6,433 bases of DNA from Bryobacterales bacterium (GTDB lineage: Bacteria > Acidobacteriota > Terriglobia > Bryobacterales > Bryobacteraceae). Positions 1 through 6,433 of this stretch are shown piece by piece (position 1 is the first letter of the stretch; each line of letters begins with the position of its first letter). The stretch lies in NCBI GenBank assembly GCA_025353235.1, contig JANXQZ010000362.1, positions 1-6,433 of the forward strand, given 5' to 3'. The notes under the pieces were generated by a model, which made no database searches, had not been told where the DNA came from, and worked only from the letters and a program-made list of their open reading frames with translations. Both the position numbers and the translations under genes were made by a program.

Positions 1-684
<684 letters not shown>

Positions 685-688
<4 letters not shown>

Positions 689-1515
689 CCACCCATTCAG
701 TTCGTGGAGTTGAGATAGCGGTCTACGATCGGGCAGGCTCCGAACCGGCGGTGCTGTTGTGTCATGCAACAGGATTCCACGCCCGCTGTTGGGACCAAAT
801 CGTAGCCCGGCTGGATGGGATCCGCTGCGTGGCTTTGGATTTTCGCTGGCACGGGCGCAGCGGCAAACCGGCACCGCCGTACTCCTGGAGACCCTTTGGC
901 GAAGATCTCGCCGAGCTTACGAGCCAGCTTGGATTGCAAAACGCGATCGGCGTCGGCCACTCAATGGGAGGCCACGCAATCACGTTGGCCGCAGCCGCAA
1001 ACCCAGCGGCCTTTTCCGCGCTCGTCTTGCTCGATCCTGTGATTCTGCCGCCAGAGGCTTATGGCAGGCCAAGTGAGCCGCTCGATTTTGTGGCTCGACG
1101 CCGCAACGAATGGGCGTCCCCCGATGAAATGTACGAGCGGTTCAAGGATCGTCCCCCTTTTCAAACCTGGGATCGCGCTGTGCTTCGAGACTACTGCGAT
1201 CATGCCCTTTCCGGATCGGCCCTCGCATGTCCTCCGGAGATTGAAGCAGCCATTTACGGCAACAGCGGGGCTAGCGACGCGAACATATATCCTGAGATCG
1301 CAACCATTGACATACCGGTCCACATCGTCCGGTCAAGTTCTCCGTACACGTATGGACGGTTCGACGGATCCCCAACCGCCGGCGACCTCGCATCCCGTTT
1401 CAAACAGGCGACCGACGAGCGACTCGCCGACGTTTCTCATTTCATACCAATGGAAGCGCCCGATCTAACTGCCCGTCTTATACTGAACGTTTACAATGCA
1501 CCGCGAATATCATAA
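685..1515 (+). CDS. Alpha/beta-fold hydrolase (276 aa)
   Basis: This is a probable cytoplasmic serine hydrolase of the alpha/beta-hydrolase superfamily; its substrate cannot be told. Residues 22-32 give the first core strand and oxyanion-hole segment ([10 protein letters not shown]). Residues 48-61 give [13 protein letters not shown], the usual D-x-R-G-x-G-like region, here with WHG. The nucleophile elbow is GHSMGG, with Ser93. A strand LVLLDP ends at Asp117, and the probable catalytic His is His252 in [11 protein letters not shown]. The acid is not clear: Asp117 and Asp227 are candidates. Length is normal for the family. The start is TTG at 685, sharing four bases (TTGA) with the recA stop. 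In this frame there is a stop at 676-678 and no other start nearby, so TTG is well supported. No strong ribosome binding site is visible, which fits translational coupling to recA. The 3' end overlaps the next gene by 20 bases. Confidence 0.88.
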
Positions 1516-2212
1516 GTGGTACAGTCCCGCCCTGCAACGCGACATGGAAATGAACATATACGGCCATGGCGGGACGCCCATGATCGTGTTTCCAACCTCC
1601 ATGGGCCGCTTCTACGAGTACGAAGACCGGGGCATGATCCGTGCAATTGAAGGGCGCTTGGAGAGTGGTCAGTTGCAGGCTTATTGCGTGGACAGCGTCG
1701 ATAGCGAGAGCTGGTATAACCGCCGGGTTCACCCCAAGTACCGCGCCATGCGCCACAACGATTATGATCGCTATCTGGCCGACGAGGTGGTGCCCATGAT
1801 TAAGTGGCGAAACTGGTCGCCCAAGCTGATCGCCACGGGATGCAGCTTCGGCGGGTATCACACGCTCAACTTCGCCCTGCGCCATCCCGATTTGGTCACG
1901 GATGCCGTGAACATGAGCGGAGCTTTTGACATCCACCAATTCGTGAATGGCTACTATGACGATAATTGCTACTTCAATTGTCCCCCTGATTTTTTGCCGC
2001 ACATGAGCGATTCCTGGCTCCTCGACCGGATCCGACAACAGAGGCTGGTACTGGCCGCTGGGGAGCACGATATTTGCCTGGGGGCGAATCTCCAAATGGA
2101 TGCTATTATGAACGGCAAAGGAATCCCGCATTGGCTGGATGTGTGGGGCGACGGCGCTTACCACGACTGGCCTTTGTGGGAGAAAATGGCGGGCAAATTT
2201 CTGACTCCCTAA
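1496..2212 (+). CDS. Esterase-family alpha/beta hydrolase (238 aa)
   Basis: This is a putative esterase of the PF00756/COG4947-like group, a different branch of the alpha/beta-hydrolase fold from its upstream neighbour; substrate unknown. It begins [18 protein letters not shown], a start I recognise as characteristic of this family, so ATG at 1496 is preferred over Met17 or Met19. Residues 28-43 (PMIVFPTSMGRFYEYE) form the first strand and oxyanion region. The nucleophile elbow is GCSFGG with Ser117, followed by the conserved-looking NMSGAFDI (139-146). Residues 187-192 (AAGEHD) supply a likely acid, Asp192, and GAYHDW supplies the likely catalytic His223. Both the third strand (AYCVDSVDSESW) and GYYDDNCYFNCPPDFLP look typical of the group. 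No signal peptide or membrane segment is seen. It overlaps the preceding gene by 20 bases and shares one base (TAATG) with the next gene, implying coupled translation. Confidence 0.87.
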   Translation: MHREYHKWYSPALQRDMEMNIYGHGGTPMIVFPTSMGRFYEYEDRGMIRAIEGRLESGQLQAYCVDSVDSESWYNRRVHPKYRAMRHNDYDRYLADEVVPMIKWRNWSPKLIATGCSFGGYHTLNFALRHPDLVTDAVNMSGAFDIHQFVNGYYDDNCYFNCPPDFLPHMSDSWLLDRIRQQRLVLAAGEHDICLGANLQMDAIMNGKGIPHWLDVWGDGAYHDWPLWEKMAGKFLTP

Positions 2213-2769
2213 TGGAACTAATTGTCGAGATCGAAGCCAATGCGAGCCGGGCCAAAGCGCTTGTTAGCGGGCTGTCGCACGAGCAGTTCAACTGGCGCGC
2301 TGAGCCTGGCCGCTGGTCTATCGCCGAGTGCATAACTCACCTCAACGTTGTAAACGGGCTTGATCTTGCCCCGCTGCGGGAGGGCGCTCGTGTCGGCCGG
2401 TCTCGGGGCCTCACGGGAGCCGGTCCATTTACGTACGGCTTCATCAGTCGGAAATTCATCGCCAGCATGGAGCCGCCCGTAACGCGAAAATTCAAGGCCC
2501 CTGCAGCTTATCTGCCTCCGCCCGAAGCCGACTTGGCGCGGACGATTGCGGAATATCGTCGAATTAACGCGGAAGTGCGACAACTTGCGGAGGAGTCAGT
2601 CGGGCTGGATATGCGCAGGGTGAAAACGAGCCTGCCCGCGCTGCCTGCTGTATTGAGAGCTTTGGTCAGAATGCCCCTGGGCGCACGTTTTGCTCTATTG
2701 ACTGCTCACGATCGGCGGCACCTCTGGCAGGCTGAACAAGTTTGCCAGCACCCCGCGTTTCCCAAGTAA
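2212..2769 (+). CDS. DinB-family four-helix-bundle protein (185 aa)
   Basis: This is a DinB/YfiT-like putative metal-dependent protein. Relatives include thiol-S-transferases and many damage- or stress-linked proteins of unknown activity. Start at ATG 2212, which shares one base with the TAA of the esterase (TAATG). The frame is open upstream to 2074, but that extension lies inside the esterase and looks nothing like the family, whereas MELIVEIEANASRAKAL is a typical first helix. Residues 23-44 carry the family-like segment EQFNWRAEPGRWS, then AECITHLN with His43. The end holds LTAHDRRHLWQAEQV with His166 and His170. Together His43, His166 and His170 form the usual DinB metal-binding triad (inferred by pattern). 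The family name comes from a DNA-damage-inducible gene, but neighbourhood with recA here does not prove a repair role. It is the last gene of the recA cluster and ends 6 bases from a convergent gene. Confidence 0.85.
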   Translation: MELIVEIEANASRAKALVSGLSHEQFNWRAEPGRWSIAECITHLNVVNGLDLAPLREGARVGRSRGLTGAGPFTYGFISRKFIASMEPPVTRKFKAPAAYLPPPEADLARTIAEYRRINAEVRQLAEESVGLDMRRVKTSLPALPAVLRALVRMPLGARFALLTAHDRRHLWQAEQVCQHPAFPK

Positions 2770-2775
2770 AAACCG

Positions 2776-4395
2776 TTAGACTCGTGAAGTGTTGAAGGTC
2801 CCCGCCGTTTGCCAATCGGTTTGGCTCTCTATATCCACGGCACAGCCCGCCCTCTTTAGACTGCTCGCGAGTTCCTTTCGCCGCGCTAGTGAATCATCCA
2901 TGCGCAAGAGGTGTCGTCCGAAAATGTCGCTGATTCCCCGAATCTCTCCAACTTGCACCAGCACAGTAGCTTTGGGAAATTTCGCCATCGCCATACCGGC
3001 TTCAAACAGCACATTGGGCCGCGGCTGCGGTCTCAATTCCACCTCGTCGCGCGCATCGTGAGGGCTGCGGAATTCCTCGCGCAAACGCGCCTCGTCGTCC
3101 CCCGTTAAAAGAACCACGACGGCTTGCGCCTCTGCGAAACCCGCTTCCAGGATGTCGCCTATATACGGGCTCAGGCTCTCCGCCTTCTCTTTGATCTCCG
3201 TCCATTCGAGAGGTTTCAATCCAATGGACCGAAGAAAAGAGAACATCGAGGTGCGGATCCTGCTGTTACGGCCATGCACGACGAAGACGCTCTTAGAGCG
3301 ATCCTTGGCTGGGTTCTCTTCAGGCAGCGCGCTCTTTTCATTGCTATATTCCGCCTGAAACCAGTCCCGGAGAATCCGAGCCGCAATGCGGGGCTGGGCC
3401 GGATTGTCATCGTCGATTGCTCCGTGAAATCTCAGCACATGCAAAGCCTCCGGGACAACACCGGGGCGCAGCCGCAGCTTGCGCTGCAGCGCCTCCACCG
3501 TGAGTGTGCCTCCCGTTTCCGCGAGCGCTTGATACACAGCACATCCGCTCTCTCCAAAACCGGTCAGCCATTGCCGGAATGTGCCGAAGCGGTCGCTAAT
3601 CACTTTCTGAGCGGCGCGCATCACGTGGGCTTCCGTCGGTCGATCCTCGCGCAGGTCCCACAATGCTCCCAGAAGCGCTTGCAGCAGATAGGGATGTCCG
3701 CCAGTCAGCTCCAAAACTCGAGCTTCGAGGTCAGGCGTAAGGTTGAAGTTCGCGGATATGAGTTTGCGCGCCTGGTCAGGGGAAAGCACCCTCAAATAAT
3801 GCCCCTCCAGATTGCTGAGAACTGACCCCTCGCCGGCTGTCAGGCGCGTGAGTCCGGCAACGCCCGATGCCACCACGCGGAAGTGCCGCGCATAGGCGCT
3901 GGTCATAATCAGATTGCGGAGCAGTTCGAATGAACGGCTGTCCGGCAATGTTGTAGCCGCGGCATCCAACTCATCGATCAGGAGCACCGCCAGCCAATTG
4001 GGTCCATGTTTTTTCTGCATAGCGGGAGCGGTCCGCTTCAACGCTGGAAGGAATTGGTTGTGATAAAAATCCGAATCGGCCGGTAGTGGCTTCAATCCCG
4101 GCAAACCATCGGTTACCTGGACGTAGATCGCGGAGAAAAATTCCTGCTCAGACCGGGGCTTCAGATCTTTGATATTGAGCAGCTTGGGTAATATGCGGAA
4201 GTGCTCATGTTTAGCATGGCTCAGATCTTCGCAGAGCTGCAGCAGCAGCGACGTCTTTCCGCAGCGATGGCCGCCAATGACAGCATACGAGCGGTCATTC
4301 AGCACGCCCGCGACAATAGACCGGCGCACCTTGTCATAGCCGGTAAACAAGTTGCCGGGCCGGACGCAGCTATACGGATTCAAATCATCCGGCAT
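2776..4395 (-). CDS. STAND/AAA-type ATPase with C-terminal TIR-like effector domain (539 aa)
   Basis: Candidate conflict-system effector. Residues about 5-245 form an AAA/STAND-type ATPase: LFTGYDKVRRSI (16-27, the usual FxGR-type entry motif), Walker A GGHRCGKTS (41-49, Lys47), Walker B VLLIDELD (137-144, Asp141/Glu142), and TGGHP (231-235) as in STAND and Orc1/Cdc6-like ATPases. Residues about 270-350 look like a winged-helix region (VYQALAETGGTLTVEALQ). Residues about 368-525 match the TIR-like domain of CAP12/Pycsar effectors (PF10137): VFVVHGRN, VVVLLTGDD and NVLFEAG, where Glu465 is the expected catalytic residue. Known relatives degrade NAD+; that activity is inferred here. The ATG at 4395 overlaps the upstream gene by 11 bases, giving coupled expression, and NPYSCVRPGNLF is a natural N terminus for this ATPase type. 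No membrane segment is seen. Another possibility is a non-defence signalling NTPase. Confidence 0.85.
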   Translation of the reverse strand: MPDDLNPYSCVRPGNLFTGYDKVRRSIVAGVLNDRSYAVIGGHRCGKTSLLLQLCEDLSHAKHEHFRILPKLLNIKDLKPRSEQEFFSAIYVQVTDGLPGLKPLPADSDFYHNQFLPALKRTAPAMQKKHGPNWLAVLLIDELDAAATTLPDSRSFELLRNLIMTSAYARHFRVVASGVAGLTRLTAGEGSVLSNLEGHYLRVLSPDQARKLISANFNLTPDLEARVLELTGGHPYLLQALLGALWDLREDRPTEAHVMRAAQKVISDRFGTFRQWLTGFGESGCAVYQALAETGGTLTVEALQRKLRLRPGVVPEALHVLRFHGAIDDDNPAQPRIAARILRDWFQAEYSNEKSALPEENPAKDRSKSVFVVHGRNSRIRTSMFSFLRSIGLKPLEWTEIKEKAESLSPYIGDILEAGFAEAQAVVVLLTGDDEARLREEFRSPHDARDEVELRPQPRPNVLFEAGMAMAKFPKATVLVQVGEIRGISDIFGRHLLRMDDSLARRKELASSLKRAGCAVDIESQTDWQTAGTFNTSRV

Positions 4396-6433
4396 AGGTC
4401 TTCAACCAGGTCTCGAACAACGCTGAGCCCACGATGAACCGGCCATCTTCCTGCCGAATGACGCCGAAATGATCGAGGCTTCCGAGCGCGGTGGATTGCT
4501 CGGAGGTGAAGGCTCCATCTTTCTTCTGGACGATATTCAGCAGCACGCTCCGTTCTTCCTCCTGCAGCACGTCCCACACTGACTCCTTGAACAGAGCCGT
4601 TATTCTATGCGTGTGGAAATGCGCGCAGACCTCATTGGCCACGCGATGGACTTCCGCCGCCGTGATGTTCTTCAAGGCCCCGTGCCGGCAGGTATCGCTG
4701 GCGAAAAACAACGTCAGTTGCGGATGGCCACCCGTGTAATGATACACCGCGCTGAGCGCTTCGGGCTCCCATTGGATGTCTCTCCACAAGCCAATCTCCC
4801 GAACCATGGCTTCCATGTCCGCCCGCTCCAGCGGCCCTAGGTAACACTCACGGAATTGCTGGAACATGGCGTTTTCACCAGCGTTGGGAGTGAGTTGATT
4901 CCAGCGGTTCAAGTTGGGCCGGTAGGCGGTGACACACAGGGTCAGGCACTTTCGTTTCTGGGCGAGCGCTCGGAGCACCCGGAAAAAGCGCGCTGTCTCG
5001 ATGAGCGCGGGCTCCTTGGAGGGGTTGGTGCGATCGGGAAAGAGCCTTTCCGCTTCGTCTAGAATGAGGATCACCGGCTGGCGGGATCCGGCCTTTTCCC
5101 AAAGAGAATACGCGGCCAGGAACTGATCCCGGAAGGCCGCATCGGTTGAGATCGGCTTCACCTTGGGCAATCGTTTCACGCCGTGTTTGCGCAAGGATGT
5201 CTGCAACTCAGTCAGGATCCGTTGAAACAGCTGATCGGCGCGATCGTTCTCATAGACTTCAAACGAGACATACGGAACGGACGATAGGCGATCCTCAAGC
5301 TGTTTCACCACCGAAGTCTTGCCAATCCTGCGCAGTCCAAGAACACTGGTGTGGCGGCCTTGCAGCAAGGCGGCCGGCATCTCCTCCAGCATCGCCTGAC
5401 GTCCATAGAACAGGACTTGGTTATCGGCGGGGTTGCTTCTGTCGTACGGATCGGTGAGGACCACGAACGGCCGTTCCAGCTCTCCCAAGTCTCCTGCGCA
5501 GTCCTTGTTGAAGATCGCTTCGTCCAGGCTTTTGGCGGAGAGCGGAACCACTTCGCTGTTCAGCACTTTCCGAAGATGCTGGCTGTCATCGGAGGAAGGG
5601 GGGTGATCACGATAAACGAGGTAGATTCTAAATGGCCCGGAACCCGAGCCGCGATGTCGTGTAATGGCCTCGGCAAGGGTTCGCCCTCGGGCAGTCCAGA
5701 TGAGGGCGTATGCAGGCGGCCGTTGGTCGCCGGGCGAAAGATGGAGCAGGTGCGGATCGATCTGCACGATCTTGAATCCGGCTCTCTTGAAGAAGCGCCG
5801 GGCGATGGCCGCGGGATCTGCCCGGCGATACAGAACCAGCGTAAAGGCAACCCCGACGGAGTAGAGCAGGGCGATGGAGCCCATCCAGGGTTTGCTCTCG
5901 TTCCAGATATCGTCTGCAATGTAGAGCAGGTCCGGTTTTATATCAGGCCGTGACTCGGTCAGGTGCCGCCGCACATCAGCTCGCTGAAGTGCGGCGCGAT
6001 AGCGGGGACGCGAAATAGGAAACACGGGGCGCAGCCGATTGTCGAAGCGTAGGGAAGCCTGTTCATCGCCTTGGAGAGAGGAGGAATAGAGCAGATTTTT
6101 TGGATTGAACGTTACCCACTCGTTTCCAGCGAAGGTAGCGGTGATGGATTCTATGTTTCCAGTTCCCACATCCCAGAGGATGATCTCGGGACCGCTGGAG
6201 GCAAGGGTCTGTCCATCGGGACTCCACGCCACCGAACGGACCAAGCCTGAATGACCGGACAGGGTGCGCGGGAGCGTGCCGCTTCCCGCCTGCCACAGCT
6301 TCACCGTGCTGTCAGCGCTGGCGGACGCGAGCGACAGTCCATCGGGACTCCACGCCACCGAATGGACGAAGCTGGAATGCCCGGAGAGGGTGCGCAGGAG
6401 CGTGCCGGTTCCCGCCTGCCACAGCTTCACCGT
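4385..6433 (-). CDS. WD40-repeat, membrane-linked AAA/STAND-type ATPase (5' end cut by window edge)
   Basis: At least 682 residues are visible and the N terminus lies off the right edge. Codon 6428-6430 (GTG) reads Val inside a WD40 strand (TVKLWQAG), so it is not a start. Counting from that Val: residues 1-92 hold two recognisable 42-residue WD40 repeats (LSGH...SVAWSPDG...LASASADSTVKLW), the second ending imperfectly in PEIILWDVG. Residues 184-201 are a single hydrophobic segment flanked by YRR on its C side. Residues 205-335 are an uncharacterised region. The ATPase follows: LFYGRQAMLEEM (340-351), Walker A GLRRIGKTS (365-373), Walker B VILILDEAE (453-461), TGGHP (566-570). Residues about 612-681 look like a winged helix. 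The fold is close to that of the downstream TIR gene's ATPase, and the two genes overlap by 11 bases. A sensor or regulator role is inferred. The WD40-before-ATPase order is less usual than ATPase-then-WD40. Confidence 0.82.
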   Translation of the reverse strand, partial: TVKLWQAGTGTLLRTLSGHSSFVHSVAWSPDGLSLASASADSTVKLWQAGSGTLPRTLSGHSGLVRSVAWSPDGQTLASSGPEIILWDVGTGNIESITATFAGNEWVTFNPKNLLYSSSLQGDEQASLRFDNRLRPVFPISRPRYRAALQRADVRRHLTESRPDIKPDLLYIADDIWNESKPWMGSIALLYSVGVAFTLVLYRRADPAAIARRFFKRAGFKIVQIDPHLLHLSPGDQRPPAYALIWTARGRTLAEAITRHRGSGSGPFRIYLVYRDHPPSSDDSQHLRKVLNSEVVPLSAKSLDEAIFNKDCAGDLGELERPFVVLTDPYDRSNPADNQVLFYGRQAMLEEMPAALLQGRHTSVLGLRRIGKTSVVKQLEDRLSSVPYVSFEVYENDRADQLFQRILTELQTSLRKHGVKRLPKVKPISTDAAFRDQFLAAYSLWEKAGSRQPVILILDEAERLFPDRTNPSKEPALIETARFFRVLRALAQKRKCLTLCVTAYRPNLNRWNQLTPNAGENAMFQQFRECYLGPLERADMEAMVREIGLWRDIQWEPEALSAVYHYTGGHPQLTLFFASDTCRHGALKNITAAEVHRVANEVCAHFHTHRITALFKESVWDVLQEEERSVLLNIVQKKDGAFTSEQSTALGSLDHFGVIRQEDGRFIVGSALFETWLKTYAG
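6211..6433. repeat. Tandem near-identical WD40-coding DNA repeat (126-base period)
   Basis: Bases 6211-6307 and 6337-6433 align without gaps at an offset of 126 bases (42 codons), differing at 8 of 97 positions by hand count. Both start with GTCCATCGGGACTCCACGCC on the + strand and both end in CAGCTTCACCGT. The unit corresponds to one WD40 blade of the minus-strand ATPase. The second copy runs into the window edge, so more copies probably follow. Identity this high at the DNA level points to recent duplication or gene conversion rather than long-separated blades. Confidence 0.9.

Noticed and set aside
1478..2164. Long open frame on the minus strand opposite the esterase gene (228 codons)
   Set aside because: It lies fully antisense to a well-supported esterase, and its composition (Val, Ile, His-rich without motifs) is what reverse translation of a GC-rich gene gives.
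2074..2211. 46-residue N-terminal extension of the DinB-like gene
   Set aside because: The extension lies within the esterase coding region, is Arg/Gly-rich and unlike the family; the TAATG at 2210-2214 gives a natural start.
3124..3825. Open frame of 233 codons on the plus strand opposite the TIR-ATPase gene
   Set aside because: It is antisense to a gene with clear Walker and TIR motifs, has no recognisable domain and no convincing ribosome binding site.
5351..5953. Open frame of 200 codons on the plus strand opposite the WD40 ATPase gene
   Set aside because: It is a shadow of the codon bias of the minus-strand gene, with no motifs.
6428..6430. GTG as a possible start of the WD40 ATPase
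   Set aside because: The frame continues to the window edge and the codon is the Val of a WD40 strand (TVKLW), so the gene is truncated here.
6155..6433. Repeated DNA considered as a CRISPR or mobile-element repeat
   Set aside because: The 126-base period keeps the reading frame and encodes WD40 blades, without spacers or inverted ends.

Overview
The window looks like chromosomal DNA of a bacterium with a moderately high GC content (mid to upper 50s % by eye) and dense gene packing. The RecA fragment, the DinB-like protein and the esterase have the flavour of Acidobacteriota (Bryobacterales/Solibacter-like soil bacteria). That placement rests on remembered family resemblance only and is low confidence. 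There are six protein-coding genes, two of them cut by the window edges. No RNA genes, CRISPR arrays or insertion sequences were seen, and no gap between genes reaches even 10 bases.

Left half (1-2769, + strand): the 3' two thirds of recA, then an alpha/beta hydrolase, a second esterase of a different alpha/beta-hydrolase subfamily, and a DinB-fold protein with a His triad. Each gene overlaps the one before it (4, 20 and 1 bases), so the four are very probably co-transcribed and translationally coupled. There is no recX behind recA.

Right half (2776-6433, - strand, converging on the recA cluster with a 6-base gap): two overlapping genes. The upstream, 5'-truncated one encodes WD40 repeats, a single predicted membrane segment, an uncharacterised alpha/beta-type linker region, an AAA/STAND-type ATPase and a C-terminal winged-helix-like region. 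The downstream one encodes a related ATPase with its own winged-helix-like region, fused to a C-terminal TIR-like domain of the kind found in CAP12/Pycsar effectors (PF10137-like) with a plausible catalytic Glu.

I read the pair as a candidate conflict or anti-phage system. A membrane-linked, repeat-bearing ATPase would sense, and a partner ATPase would carry an NAD+-consuming effector. The near-identical WD40 repeat DNA fits the pattern of rapidly diversifying sensor modules. This is inference from architecture; the N terminus of the WD40 protein lies outside the window and could hold a further domain.
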